A stretch of DNA of 64,000 nt from Cereibacter_A sp052244495 (GCA_052244495.1 JBQPXH010000006.1), one strand, 5' to 3'; numbered from the stretch's first letter, positions 7,825 to 18,194 are shown. The notes: generated from the letters alone by a model not told the origin. Translations and numbers: made by a program.

Positions 7825-9093
7825 ATGAAAGCACGCCTTCTCGCCCTCGCCGCCACCGCACCCTGCGCCCTGCTGCCGCTTCCTGCCTTCGCCGCAGAGC
7901 GGGCCGAGGTCGTGGAAACCTATGCCGACATCGCCGAGGCCACCTATTCCGACAGCCTCGCCACGGCGCGGGTGCTGCAATCGGCGGTGAAGACCCTGGT
8001 GGCCCAGCCGTCCGAGGATGCGCTCGCCGCGGCGCGCGAGGCCTGGCTCGCCTCGCGTGCGCCCTACCAGCAGTCAGAGGCCTTCCGCTTCGGAAATGCG
8101 ATCGTCGACGACTGGGAGGGCAAGGTGAACGCCTGGCCGCTCGACGAGGGGCTGATCGACTATGTGGACGCGAGCTATGGCGGCGCGTCCGAAGAGAATG
8201 ACCTCGCGGCGCTGAACGTGATCGCCACGCCGACCTTCACCCTGTCGGGAACCGAGGTGGACGCCACAGAGATCACGCCGCAGTTGATCTCCGGCACGCT
8301 GCACGAGGCGGACGGCATCGAGGCCAACGTGGCCTCGGGCTACCACGCCATCGAGTTCCTTCTCTGGGGTCAGGACCTGAACGGGACGGAAGCGGGCGCG
8401 GGCAACCGGCCCTACACGGATTATGCCTCGGGCGAGGCCTGCACGGGTGGCAACTGCGACCGTCGGGGCGCCTATCTCATGGCGGCGACGGACCTGCTGG
8501 TGAGTGACCTGGAATACATGGTGGCGCAATGGGCCGACGGGGGCGCAGCGCGCGAGGCGGTGACGTCCGAACCGGACACGGGCATCCAGGCGATGCTGAC
8601 CGGCATGGGCAGCCTGTCCTACGGCGAGCAGGCGGGCGAGCGGATGAAGCTTGGCCTGATGCTCAATGATCCCGAGGAAGAGCATGACTGCTTCTCGGAC
8701 AATACCCACAACAGCCACTACTACGATGGACTCGGTATCCGGAATGTCTATCTGGGAAGCTACACCCGGACGGATGGCAGCAAGATCGAAGGTCCCTCGC
8801 TGTCTAATCTGGTCGAAGCGGCCGATCCGGAGCTAGACAAGGTGCTGACCAGCCAGCTCGATGCGACCGTCCGGCAACTCGACGCGCTGCGGACGGCAGT
8901 GGCCGAGGGCATGGCCTATGACCAGATGCTCGCGGCGGGCAACGAGAAGGGCGAGAAGCTGATCATGGGGGCGGTCGATGCGCTGGTGACGCAGACGGCC
9001 TCCATCGAGCGGGCAACGACGGCGCTCGGCCTCTCCGGGATCGCGTTCGAAGGCTCCGACAGCCTCGACAACCCGAACGCCGTGTTCCAGTGA
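7825..9093 (+). CDS. irpA: Iron-regulated imelysin-family periplasmic protein (IrpA type)
   Basis: A 422-residue imelysin-like (peptidase M75 family) protein. Residues 1-23 are a signal peptide ending AFA before AERAEVV. The family motif GxHxxE is intact as GYHAIEFLLWGQ at residues 172-177. The long alpha-helical body includes SYGEQAGERMKLGLMLNDPEEEHDCFSDNTH and YLGSY-type segments shared with ICMP and IrpA proteins. Such proteins are induced by iron limitation and are thought to bind or capture iron outside the cytoplasmic membrane. The start at 7825 has AGAGAG upstream; earlier in-frame codons would disrupt the signal peptide. A long hairpin separates it from bfd-bfr. In R. sphaeroides this gene is iron-regulated. 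Confidence 0.92.
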   Translation: MKARLLALAATAPCALLPLPAFAAERAEVVETYADIAEATYSDSLATARVLQSAVKTLVAQPSEDALAAAREAWLASRAPYQQSEAFRFGNAIVDDWEGKVNAWPLDEGLIDYVDASYGGASEENDLAALNVIATPTFTLSGTEVDATEITPQLISGTLHEADGIEANVASGYHAIEFLLWGQDLNGTEAGAGNRPYTDYASGEACTGGNCDRRGAYLMAATDLLVSDLEYMVAQWADGGAAREAVTSEPDTGIQAMLTGMGSLSYGEQAGERMKLGLMLNDPEEEHDCFSDNTHNSHYYDGLGIRNVYLGSYTRTDGSKIEGPSLSNLVEAADPELDKVLTSQLDATVRQLDALRTAVAEGMAYDQMLAAGNEKGEKLIMGAVDALVTQTASIERATTALGLSGIAFEGSDSLDNPNAVFQ

Positions 9094-9100
9094 CGATGAC

Positions 9101-9141
9101 CTTGCCGGAGCGCAACGTCCCGTTGCGGGCGCTCCGGCAAG
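9101..9141 (+). terminator. Large hairpin between irpA and bfd
   Basis: A perfect 13-bp inverted repeat, CTTGCCGGAGCGC (9101-9113) and GCGCTCCGGCAAG (9129-9141), with an inner CAACG/CGTTG pairing. There is no T run, so it may be a partial terminator or an RNA-processing site that separates irpA from bfd-bfr. Confidence 0.55.
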
Positions 9142-9173
9142 AACGGGCAGGACAGATTGCCGGGGAGTGAACG

Positions 9174-9428
9174 ATGATCGTGTGCCACTGCATGGGTATC
9201 ACCGACAAGGACATCCGGTCGGCCATCGACTGGATGCGGGCCTCCGATCCCGAGACCATCGTCACGCCCGGCAAGATCTACCGGGCGCTCGGCAAGCGGG
9301 CGGACTGCGGCGGCTGCATGCCCCATTTCCTTGACACGATGCGGAAGTGCGACAGTTTTGAGGTGCCAGTGAACCTGCGCGGCCTCCGTCGCGCAACAAC
9401 CGCGGGAATGAACGGGAATGCAGGGTGA
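9174..9428 (+). CDS. bfd: Bacterioferritin-associated ferredoxin
   Basis: An 84-residue [2Fe-2S] protein with the Bfd ligand pattern Cys4, Cys6, Cys45 and Cys48 (MIVCHCMGI and KRADCGGCMP). Bfd donates electrons to bacterioferritin heme so that stored ferric iron is released as ferrous iron. The last 20 residues are extra compared with E. coli Bfd (64 residues) and run through the bfr ribosome site. The end overlaps bfr by 11 nt, so bfd translation should affect bfr. Expression with irpA is plausible but interrupted by a hairpin. Confidence 0.93.
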   Translation: MIVCHCMGITDKDIRSAIDWMRASDPETIVTPGKIYRALGKRADCGGCMPHFLDTMRKCDSFEVPVNLRGLRRATTAGMNGNAG

Positions 9429-9903
9429 CGCGAAAGTCATTGACTATCTGAACGCAGGGCTCCGCTCGGAACTGACGGCCGTCAGCCAGTATTGGTTGCA
9501 CTACCGGCTGCAGGAGGACTGGGGCTTCGGCAACATCGCGGCCAAGTCGCGCGAGGAAAGCATCGAGGAGATGCACCACGCCGACAAGCTGATCGAGCGG
9601 ATCATCTTCCTTGAGGGTCATCCGAACCTGCAGCGCCTCGACCCGCTCAGGATCGGGCAGAACCTGCGTGAGACGCTCGACGCAGACCTTGCCGCCGAGC
9701 ACGATGCCCGCAACCTCTACATCGAGGCGCGCGACCACTGCGAGAAGGTCGGCGACTACGTCAGCAAGAACCTCTTCGAGGAACTGCTGGCCGATGAAGA
9801 GGGCCATATCGACTATCTCGAGACGCAGATCGATCTCATGGGCACCATCGGCGAGCAGAACTACGGCCTGTTGAACGCAAGGCCGGCCGACAAGGCCGAT
9901 TGA
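9418..9903 (+). CDS. bfr: Bacterioferritin
   Basis: A 161-residue heme-containing ferritin that assembles into a 24-mer and oxidises and stores iron. Ferroxidase residues Glu18, Glu51 and His54 align with E. coli Bfr, and EEGHID supplies the later Glu and His. Met52, the axial ligand of the inter-subunit heme, is present in SIEEMHHADK. The length is as expected. It starts inside the 3' end of bfd, and a GC-rich terminator follows, so bfd-bfr is a unit end. The pairing of bfd with bfr and irpA points to control by iron. Confidence 0.95.
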   Translation: MQGDAKVIDYLNAGLRSELTAVSQYWLHYRLQEDWGFGNIAAKSREESIEEMHHADKLIERIIFLEGHPNLQRLDPLRIGQNLRETLDADLAAEHDARNLYIEARDHCEKVGDYVSKNLFEELLADEEGHIDYLETQIDLMGTIGEQNYGLLNARPADKAD

Positions 9904-9934
9904 GACGAGGCCCGACAGGCATCTGGTCATGACG

Positions 9935-9962
9935 CCCCGGGTCCGCGGGATCCCGGGGTTTC
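9935..9962 (+). terminator. Terminator after bfr
   Basis: CCCCGGG and CCCGGGG flank a loop with further TCC/GGA pairing and are followed by TTTCT. It lies about 30 nt after the bfr stop. Confidence 0.7.
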
Positions 9963-10155
9963 TCATGGGTCAGGCTCTTGCGACGGTCCCGCTGCCGGTC
10001 GCCGGGACGCAAGGTCGGAATGCGCTCCTCGCCCGGAAAACGGAGCAAAAGCAGGCCAGAGGACGCCGGCAAGGTCCTCCCGCCGCGGGAATCCCTGTTT
10101 CCGATTGAAAGACTCGGAAAATAAGGCGAGACAGGCGGAGAAAGGATTCCGCCAC

Positions 10156-11664
10156 ATGTCCCGTTTGATCGTCCTGTTGTGCCTTCTTGCCACCCCCGCC
10201 GCAGCCGAGCCTCTGGACCCTCCCAATCTCGCGATCCTGCCGCGCACACCGGCCGAAGCGGCGCGGATCGAGGCCGTTCTGGCTCCGCCGGCCGATTTCC
10301 TCAGGCCGGAACCCTTCGAGGCGCTTCCGGGCGGAGCGGCAAGCGTCCGGGCCCGCGACACCGCGGATGCCTTCTCGCAATCCTCGGGCAACATGCCCTT
10401 CGAGCGCGAAATGGATTTCAAGCTCGGCAACGGGCTCTTCCGCAAGCTCTGGGTGGCCTCGCCCTCCTCGACCCAGGCTTCCGACGGGCTCGGCCCGCTC
10501 TACAACGCCCGAGGTTGCCAGAACTGCCACCTCAAGGACGGCCGCGGGCATGTCCCTGCGGGGCCCAAGGACGATGCCGTCTCGATGTTCCTGCGCCTCT
10601 CCGTGCCGGGCGGCCCCTCGCCGGAAGGGATCGAGGAGTGGATCGCGACCAGCGCCGAGCCCACCTACGGCGGCCAGTTGCAGGACTTTGCCGCCCCGGG
10701 CCTCGCGCCGGAGGGGCGGATGCGGATCGACTGGGAGGACGTGCCCGTGACCCTCGGCGACGGCAGCACAGTGACGCTCCGCAAGCCCTCCTACTCGATC
10801 GCCGACCTCGGCCACGGGCCGATGGCAGACGACGTCATGCTCTCGCCCCGCGTCACGCCGCAGATGATCGGCCTCGGTCTGCTCGAGGCGATCCCGGCGG
10901 CGGACATCCTGGCCCACGCGGACCCGAACGACGCGGACGGCGACGGCATCTCGGGCCGCGCGAGCATCACCTGGTCCGCCGAGGCCGATGCGCCGATGCT
11001 GGGCCGCTTCGGCCTGAAGGCCGGCACGCCGACCGTGCTGCAACAGTCCGCCTCGGCCTTCGCGGGCGACATGGGGATCGCCAACGCGCTCTTCCCCGAC
11101 CCGTGGGGCGAATGCACCGAGGCGCAGGCTGACTGCCGCGCCGCCTCGCACGGGATCGAACCCGGCAAGCGCGACGATCTTGAGATCGACCGGCAGGGGC
11201 TGGAGCTGACGGCCTTCTACGCCCGCAACCTCGCCGTGCCCGAACGGCGTCGGGTCGACGACCCGCAGGTGCTGCGCGGCAAACAACTCTTCCACGAGGC
11301 GGGCTGCCCCGCCTGCCACGTGCCGAAATTCGTGACTCACCGCCTGAAGGACCAGCCCGAGCAGAGCTTCCAGCTGATCTGGCCCTACACCGACCTCCTC
11401 CTCCACGACATGGGCGAGGGTCTGGCGGACGGCCGGCCCGAGGGTCGCGCCACGGGGCGGGAGTGGCGCACGCCGCCGCTCTGGGGGATCGGGCTCACGG
11501 AACAGGTGAGCGGGCATTCCACCTTCCTGCACGACGGCCGCGCGCGCACGATCCTCGAGGCGGTGCTCTGGCACGGCGGCGAGGCCGAGGCGGCGAAGGC
11601 CCGCGTCATGGCCATGCCCGCGCCCGACCGCGCGGCCCTCATCGCCTTTCTGGAGGATCTGTGA
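10156..11664 (+). CDS. Di-heme oxidoreductase (DUF1111 / thiol-oxidoreductase-like c-type cytochrome)
   Basis: A 502-residue exported di-heme protein. Residues 1-18 form a signal peptide (MSRLIVLLCLLATPAAA). Two c-type heme motifs are present: CQNCH at 121-125 and CPACH at 384-388. The intervening DGDGISGRAS, LGRFGLKAG and TPPLWGIGLTEQ segments are typical of the DUF1111 family, related to the MauG/di-heme peroxidase fold. Substrate is unknown. In many genomes the family is found beside imelysin-family iron proteins, and here the imelysin and DUF1513 genes follow directly, so a role in periplasmic iron redox chemistry is likely. The start has AAGGA upstream. Confidence 0.85.
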   Translation: MSRLIVLLCLLATPAAAEPLDPPNLAILPRTPAEAARIEAVLAPPADFLRPEPFEALPGGAASVRARDTADAFSQSSGNMPFEREMDFKLGNGLFRKLWVASPSSTQASDGLGPLYNARGCQNCHLKDGRGHVPAGPKDDAVSMFLRLSVPGGPSPEGIEEWIATSAEPTYGGQLQDFAAPGLAPEGRMRIDWEDVPVTLGDGSTVTLRKPSYSIADLGHGPMADDVMLSPRVTPQMIGLGLLEAIPAADILAHADPNDADGDGISGRASITWSAEADAPMLGRFGLKAGTPTVLQQSASAFAGDMGIANALFPDPWGECTEAQADCRAASHGIEPGKRDDLEIDRQGLELTAFYARNLAVPERRRVDDPQVLRGKQLFHEAGCPACHVPKFVTHRLKDQPEQSFQLIWPYTDLLLHDMGEGLADGRPEGRATGREWRTPPLWGIGLTEQVSGHSTFLHDGRARTILEAVLWHGGEAEAAKARVMAMPAPDRAALIAFLEDL

Positions 11665-12650
11665 TGCTGCGCACCGTCTTCCGCGGGACCCTCGCCCTGG
11701 GCCTGCTGCTCGCCGCCCCGGTGCAGGCGGGCGTGCCCGAGGCCATCTCGGACGTGATCCTGCCCGGCTACGAGGCCTTCACCGCCGCGACGGAGGCGCT
11801 CGACGCGGCGGCCGAGGCTGACTGCCGACCCGATGCCCTGCGCACGCCCTGGAACGCGGCCTTCGACGCCTGGATGGGGATCTCGCATCTCCGGCTCGGA
11901 CCTTCCGAGACCGACGGCCGCGCCTTGGCCATCGCCTTCTGGCCCGACCCGAAGGGCAGCGGCGCACGCACCCAGGCCCGCATCCTCTCAGCGGCCGATC
12001 CCGCCCTGCTCGATCCCGAACGCTTCGCCGAGGTCTCGGTCGCGGCCCGCGGCCTCTTCGCGCTCGAGCGGCTGCTCTACGACCCGGCCCTGTCGGGCGA
12101 TTACGCCTGCGCGCTGACGCGGGCCACCGCCGCCGACCTTGCCCGCATGGCCGCGGAGCTCGAGACCGACTGGCGCGAGACATTCGCGCCGCTCGTCCTC
12201 ACGGCGGGAGAGCCGGGCAACGACCGCTTCCTGACCCCGGCCGAGGCGCGGCAGGCGCTGTTCACGCAGCTCATGTCGGGGCTCGAGTTCACCGCCGATC
12301 AGCGGCTCGGCCGCCCGCTCGGCACGTTCGACCGCCCTCGGCCGGAACGTGCCGAGGCGCGGCTCTCGGGCCGGGGCCTGCGCAACGTCGAGCTGTCGCT
12401 CGCCGCGCTGGAGAGGCTCGCGCTGGCCCTCGCCCCCCAGAGCCCGCGCACGCGCGACGGCTTCGAGCGCGTCCGCGAGCGGGCCGCGGCCCTTGATGAC
12501 CCGCGCTTCGAAGGCGTGTCGGATCCCCCGGGGCGCCTGCGGGTCGAGATCCTCCAGCAGCGCCTGCACGCGCTCCGCGACGTGTTGCAGGCCGAGGTCG
12601 GAGGCGCGCTGGGGGTGAGCGTGGGCTTCAACGCCGCCGACGGAGACTGA
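11664..12650 (+). CDS. Imelysin-family periplasmic protein, second paralogue
   Basis: A 328-residue imelysin-like protein that is shorter and divergent from IrpA. A signal peptide covers about residues 1-22 (ending VQA). The motif region reads RGLFALERLLYD: the glycine and glutamate of GxHxxE are kept but the histidine is replaced, as in one branch of the family. The ATG shares a base with the upstream stop (TGATG), and the DUF1513 gene begins one base after this stop. The changed motif suggests a different metal site or a structural role. Confidence 0.82.
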   Translation: MLRTVFRGTLALGLLLAAPVQAGVPEAISDVILPGYEAFTAATEALDAAAEADCRPDALRTPWNAAFDAWMGISHLRLGPSETDGRALAIAFWPDPKGSGARTQARILSAADPALLDPERFAEVSVAARGLFALERLLYDPALSGDYACALTRATAADLARMAAELETDWRETFAPLVLTAGEPGNDRFLTPAEARQALFTQLMSGLEFTADQRLGRPLGTFDRPRPERAEARLSGRGLRNVELSLAALERLALALAPQSPRTRDGFERVRERAAALDDPRFEGVSDPPGRLRVEILQQRLHALRDVLQAEVGGALGVSVGFNAADGD

Positions 12651-12651
12651 C

Positions 12652-13710
12652 ATGGCCACCCGCCGCCACATCCTCGCCGGGCTCATCGCCTCGGCCATGC
12701 CCCGCCTTTCCTGGGCCGACGCAGGCAGTCCCGCCTTCCTCGCCGCCGCGCGTGCGCCTGACGGAAGCTTCGCACTCCATGGCCTCACCGAGACCGGCGC
12801 CCGGCTTTTCGCGATCCCGCTGCCTGCGCGCGGCCATGCCGCCGCCGCCCATCCGACCCGCGCCGAGGCCGTGGCCTTTGCCCGCCGCCCCGGCACCTAC
12901 GCCCTCGTGATCGCCTGCGCGAGCGGCGGTCTGCGCGCCCGCCTGACCCCGCCCGAGGGCCGGCAGTTCAACGGCCACGGCGCCTATTCGGTCGACGGCA
13001 CGCTCCTCTACACCTCCGAGGTGGTGGCCGAGACCTCCGAGGGCGTGATCGGCGTCTGGGACACGGCCGGCTGGCACCGGGTGGACGAATTCCCCTCGGG
13101 CGGCATCGGCCCGCACGAGCTGCGCCGCCTGCCCGGCTCGGACGTGCTGGTGGTCGCCAATGGCGGCATCCGGACCGATCCGCAGGACCGCACCAAGCTG
13201 AATGTCGAAACGATGCGGCCGAACCTCAGCTATCTCGGCCCTGATGGTGCGCTGCTGGAGCAGGCCGAGCTGCCCGAGGATCTGCGGCAGAACTCGATCC
13301 GTCACCTGGCCCTTGGCGAGGACGGCACGGTTGCCTTCGCGATGCAATGGGAGGGCGACCCGGCCGAGCCGGTGCCTCTCCTCGGCCTGCACCGGCGCGG
13401 AGAGGCGCTGCGGCTCTGCCCCGCGCGCGAGCAGGATCTCTTTGCGATGCAGGGCTACGCAGGCTCGATCGCGCGTTCGGCCGGATTGATCGCGCTCACC
13501 TCGCCGCGCGGGGGCGTGGTCCAGCTCCATGCCGAGGACGGGACGGCGCTCGCCACCCATGCCCGTCCCGACGCCTGCGGCGTGGCGCCGGTCGAGGGCG
13601 GCTTCGTCGTCACCGACGGCGGCGGCGCGATCACCCGCCTGACGCGCGACGGCTTCCGGCCGCTCGACCGTGCGGATGCCGCCTGGGACAACCACCTCGT
13701 GCGCATCTGA
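12652..13710 (+). CDS. DUF1513 family beta-propeller-like exported protein
   Basis: A 352-residue protein with an N-terminal RR-containing export signal (ATRRHILAGLIASAMPRLSWADA) that may be Tat-type. The body contains repeated short strands such as NGHGAYSVDGTLLYTSE, GGIGPHELRRLPGSD and SIRHLALGEDGTVAFAMQWEG, giving a beta-propeller-like pattern; this is DUF1513. The biochemical role is unknown. It closes a tight operon with the di-heme oxidoreductase and the second imelysin protein. A Tat signal would fit a protein that folds or binds a cofactor before export. Confidence 0.82.
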   Translation: MATRRHILAGLIASAMPRLSWADAGSPAFLAAARAPDGSFALHGLTETGARLFAIPLPARGHAAAAHPTRAEAVAFARRPGTYALVIACASGGLRARLTPPEGRQFNGHGAYSVDGTLLYTSEVVAETSEGVIGVWDTAGWHRVDEFPSGGIGPHELRRLPGSDVLVVANGGIRTDPQDRTKLNVETMRPNLSYLGPDGALLEQAELPEDLRQNSIRHLALGEDGTVAFAMQWEGDPAEPVPLLGLHRRGEALRLCPAREQDLFAMQGYAGSIARSAGLIALTSPRGGVVQLHAEDGTALATHARPDACGVAPVEGGFVVTDGGGAITRLTRDGFRPLDRADAAWDNHLVRI

Positions 13711-13734
13711 GACCGCGCGGCTCCGCCTTCCCGC

Positions 13735-13819
13735 GCGCATGCGGCTCAAACCGCCGCCTGCTCGAGCACAGCCGCTGCGTCGCGCATCTTCCCGAGCGCA
13801 TCCGACTCAAACTCGCTGC
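13735..13819. repeat. Imperfect direct repeat in the spacer before the ABC exporter
   Basis: GCGCATGCGGCTCAAACC (from 13735) and GCGCATCCGACTCAAACT (from 13796) are two imperfect copies 61 bp apart. The 243-nt spacer otherwise shows no open frame or terminator of note. Function unknown. Confidence 0.35.
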
Positions 13820-13953
13820 GCCCCCTTGTGCGCATTCGAGAACCTCCCGCTCCACCATCTCGTGAGGCCGAGGCCTCTGGCGCGGGGCCCGGTCCGTGCT
13901 AGCTCTGGGCCATCCGGCGCGGCCTGCCGGACAGGAAGGTGCGGACGGTTCTG

Positions 13954-14624
<671 letters not shown>

Positions 14625-14628
<4 letters not shown>

Positions 14629-17012
14629 GGGTCGTGCTTTCGGCGCTGCTCTCGCATTGGCGGCGGAGCCCGCTGCAGCTCGCCATGCTGCTCCTCGGGC
14701 TCGCGCTGGCGACCGCGCTCTGGTCGGGGGTGCAGGCGATCAACGCCGAGGCGCGGGCGAGCTATGACGAAGCGGCGGCAACGCTCGGGCAGGACCGGCT
14801 GAGCCGCGTGGTGGCCGAAGGCCCAATTGCTCAGGAAGCCTATGTCGCGCTGCGCCGCGCCGGCTGGCTGGTCTCGCCGGTGGTGGAGGGGCGGCTGCGG
14901 ATCGACGAGCGGCGCAGCCTGCGGCTGATCGGGATCGACCCCATGACCCTTCCCGCCCCCGCGCAACAGGTCGAGTTCGGCGAGGGCGACGCGCTGCTGC
15001 CGTTCCTCAGCACCCCCGGCCTCATCTTCGCCGACCCTGACACCGTCGCCCGGATGGAAGGCGCGGACCTGCCACCACTGCGCGCGGCCGAGGGAGTTCC
15101 GCCCGGCACCGGCCTCATCGACATCGGGCAGGCGCAGCGGCTTCTGCGGATGGAGGGGCAGATCTCGCACCTCCTCCTCGACCCCGAGGCGCCGCAGCCG
15201 GCTTCCCTGCCCGAGGGCCTCCGCCTCGCCGCGCCCGATACGGAGAACGACGTGGCGCGGCTGACCGACAGCTTCCACCTGAACCTGACGGCCTTCGGCC
15301 TCCTCTCCTTCGCCGTGGGGCTCTTCATCGTCCATTCCGCCATCGGCCTCGCCTTTGAGCAGCGCCGCCCGATGTTCCGCACGCTGCGCGCGCTGGGGGT
15401 GACGGCGCGGACGCTGATCGGGCTGCTTTTCGCCGAGCTCCTGCTCTTCGCGCTGGTGGCAGGGGCCGTGGGCCTCGCGCTCGGCTACCTCGTCGCGGCA
15501 CTGCTCTTGCCCGACGTTGCGGCAACGCTTCGCGGGCTCTACGGCGCCGAAGTGCCGGGCACGCTCGCCTTCCGGCCCGGCTGGGCGGCGGCGGGACTCG
15601 GCATCGCGCTGCTCGGCACGCTGGCCTCGGCCAGCCAGAGCCTCTGGCGCGTGGCGCATCTGCCGCTTCTCGCCCCCGCCCAGCCCCGCGCCTGGGCCGT
15701 CGCCTCCGAGCACGCGCTCTGGCGGCAGGCCATGGCGGCGGTCGGGCTGCTGGTCCTCGCAGGCGGGCTCCTCCTCTGGGGGCAGGGGATCGTCGCGGCT
15801 TTCGTGCTGCTCGCGGCGCTCCTGCTCGGGGCGGCGCTCCTGCTGCCCGTGCTGCTCGCGCTCCTGCTGCGCATGGCCCAGCGCCTCGCGCGAGGTCCGA
15901 TCGCGCAGTGGTTCTGGGCCGACACGCGCCAGCAGCTTCCCGGCCTCTCGCTCGCGCTGATGGCGCTGCTGCTTGCGCTGGCCGCCAACATCGGCGTGGG
16001 CACCATGGTCTCGAGCTTCCGGCTGACCTTCACCGGATGGCTCGACCAGCGCCTCGCCTTCGAACTCTACCTCAGCGCGCCCGACGAGGAGACGGCCGAC
16101 CGCATCGTCCGCTGGCTCGAACCCCGCGCCGAGGCAGCCCTTCCCATCGTGCGGGCCGAGACCGAGGTTCTGGGCCGGCCCGCGCAGCTCTACGGGATGG
16201 CGGACCACCGGACCTATCGCGACAACTGGCCACTGCTGGCGCAGGCGCCCGAGGTCTGGGACCGGCTGGCAAGCGGAGACTGGGCTCTGGTGAACGAGCA
16301 GCTCGCGCGCCGCGAGGGGCTTGTGCCGGGCGACGCGATCCGCCTGCCCGGCTGGGAGGGCCGCATTGCCGGCGTCTACAGCGACTACGGCAATCCGTCC
16401 GCGCAGGTGATCCTGGGAACGGATCGATTCTTCGCGCTCCACCCCGAGGCCGAACGGCGGCGCTACGGCATCCGCGTAGCCCCCGACCGCGCGGCGGCGC
16501 TGGCCGAGGAGATGCGCGCGGCCTTCGACCTCTCCGACGAGGCGCTGATCGATCAGGCGAGCCTCAAGGGCTTTTCGCTGCAGGTCTTCGAGCGCACCTT
16601 CGCCGTCACCGCCGCGCTCAACGTGCTCACGCTGGGCGTCGCTGGCCTCGCCATGTTCGCGAGCCTCATGGTGCTCTCGGGAATGCGGCTGCCGCAGCTC
16701 GCGCCGGTCTGGGCGATGGGGCTCACCAAGGCGCGGCTTGCCCGGCTCGAGATGCTGCGCACGCTCATCCTCGCGGCGGGCACGATGGCGGCGGCGCTGC
16801 CGCTGGGCTTGGCGCTGGCCTGGGTGCTGCTCGCCGTGGTCAATGTGCAGGCCTTCGGCTGGCGGCTGCCGATGCATGTCTTCCCTCTCGACTGGCTCAC
16901 GCTGGGCGGGCTGGCGCTCGTTGCGGCGGCGCTGGCGGCGATGGTGCCGGTCCGGCGTCTCGCCCGGCTGCGTCCCGCCGATCTGCTCAGGGTCTTCGCC
17001 AATGAACGCTAG
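14625..17012 (+). CDS. ABC exporter permease with two FtsX-type domains
   Basis: A 795-residue permease. After an N-terminal membrane anchor (QLAMLLLGLALATALWSG) and a periplasmic domain come helices around residues 220-430 (FGLLSFAVGLFIVHSAIGLAF, LFAELLLFALVAGAVGLALG), a central pair (LALMALLLALAANIGVG), a second periplasmic domain and a final FtsX block ending LARLRPADLLRVF. It looks like a fusion of two MacB/LolCE-type halves in one chain. Such exporters use ATP hydrolysis to move substrates outside the inner membrane or extract lipids. It is coupled to the ATPase gene and overlaps the next gene by 11 nt. Confidence 0.88.
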
Positions 17013-18141
17013 CCGCTTCCCCCTGCCTGCCGCACTGCGGGTCCCCGTGGCGCACCTGTGGCGGGCCGTGGCACCGGACTTCCGGCACCGTCTCCTGGCC
17101 TGCCTGCTCGCGGCCTGCGCCCTTGCTACGCCCGCGCTGCCGCAGGGCTTCGCAGGGCTCGGCGCCACCGCCGAGGGCTTCGCGGTCCCCCGGCGTGGCG
17201 AAGAGCTGCAGTTCCCGCGCGATCACGGCCCGCATCCCGACTACCGGATCGAATGGTGGTACCTGACCTCGGTCCTGACGGGCGAGGACGGGCGCGAGTA
17301 CGGGATCCAGTGGACGCTTTTCCGCTCTGCGCTCGCGCCCGGCGAGGGCGAGGGGTGGCAGAGCCCGCAGCTCTGGCTTGGCCATGCCGCGCTGACGACG
17401 CCCGAGCGGCATTTCGTGGCCGAGAGGTTCGGGCGCGGCGGGATCGGGCAGGCCGGCGTCACGGCGAGCCCCTTCGAGGCCTGGATCGACGACTGGCACA
17501 TGACGGGAACCGCCGCGCCGGGCGCGGATCCGCTTTCGGCGGTGGATCTCGCGGCCTCTGGTGCGGACTTCGGCTATGCGCTGCGGCTGACGGCGGAGGG
17601 CCCGCTCGTGCCGCAGGGCGAGAGCGGATATTCGGTGAAGTCCGCAGCCGGTCAGGCGAGCTGGTATTACTCGCAACCCTTCTACGAAGTGACGGGAAGC
17701 ATCGAGGTCGAGGGACAGGCCGTGGAGGTGACGGGCCGGGCCTGGCTGGACCGCGAATGGTCCTCGCAGCCGCTCGCCGCGGACCAGACCGGCTGGGACT
17801 GGTTCTCGCTGATGTTCCGCGACGGCGCGCGGCTGATGGGGTTCCGGCTCCGCGACGGAGGAGAGGGCTACACCAGCGCGACCTGGATCTCGGCCGACGG
17901 CCGCCCCGAGCCGATGCCTCCGGGCGCGCTCCGCGTGACGCCGCTCCGCGAGGCGCAGGTGGCCGGGCGCGGCGTCCCGGTCGACTGGCGGGTGGAACTG
18001 CCCGCGAAGAGGCTCGACGTGCAGGTCGAGGCGCTGAACGATGCGGCCTGGATGGCGACCTCCGTGCCCTACTGGGAGGGGCCGATCACCATCTCGGGAA
18101 GCCACGAGGGGCGGGGTTATCTGGAGATGACCGGCTACTGA
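17002..18141 (+). CDS. Secreted lipocalin-like protein (AttH / CrtC N-terminal type)
   Basis: A 379-residue protein with a long N-terminal export segment (HRLLACLLAACALATPALPQG, about residues 30-49) and an AttH-like double lipocalin body. Typical motifs are DHGPHPDYRIEWWYLTSVL, LWLGHAALTT, DDWHMTG, ASWYYSQPFYEVTG, GRAWLDREWSSQPL and WDWFSLMFRDGARLMGFRLR. The related carotenoid hydratase CrtC shares this fold, but the gene context is that of an ABC exporter, so a lipid-binding periplasmic partner is more likely than carotenoid chemistry. The start overlaps the permease by 11 nt. A hairpin follows the stop. Confidence 0.85.
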   Translation: MNASRFPLPAALRVPVAHLWRAVAPDFRHRLLACLLAACALATPALPQGFAGLGATAEGFAVPRRGEELQFPRDHGPHPDYRIEWWYLTSVLTGEDGREYGIQWTLFRSALAPGEGEGWQSPQLWLGHAALTTPERHFVAERFGRGGIGQAGVTASPFEAWIDDWHMTGTAAPGADPLSAVDLAASGADFGYALRLTAEGPLVPQGESGYSVKSAAGQASWYYSQPFYEVTGSIEVEGQAVEVTGRAWLDREWSSQPLAADQTGWDWFSLMFRDGARLMGFRLRDGGEGYTSATWISADGRPEPMPPGALRVTPLREAQVAGRGVPVDWRVELPAKRLDVQVEALNDAAWMATSVPYWEGPITISGSHEGRGYLEMTGY

Positions 18142-18172
18142 CCCCTGCCTTCGCGCAACGGAAGGCGGCGCA

Positions 18173-18194
18173 GAGGGAGCCGTCTTGCTCCCTC
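18173..18194. terminator. Hairpin between convergent genes
   Basis: GAGGGAGC and GCTCCCTC form a perfect 8-bp stem around CGTCTT between the lipocalin gene and the convergent transglutaminase gene. No T run is visible, so the terminator call is tentative. Confidence 0.5.

Noticed and set aside
13939..13953. GTG at 13939 as start of the ABC ATPase
   Set aside because: The AGGAAG site abuts this codon with no spacing; GTG at 13954 is the better fit, though not certain.
17002..18141. Carotenoid 1,2-hydratase (CrtC)
   Set aside because: The fold is shared, but the operon with an ABC exporter and the export signal point to an AttH-like secreted protein.
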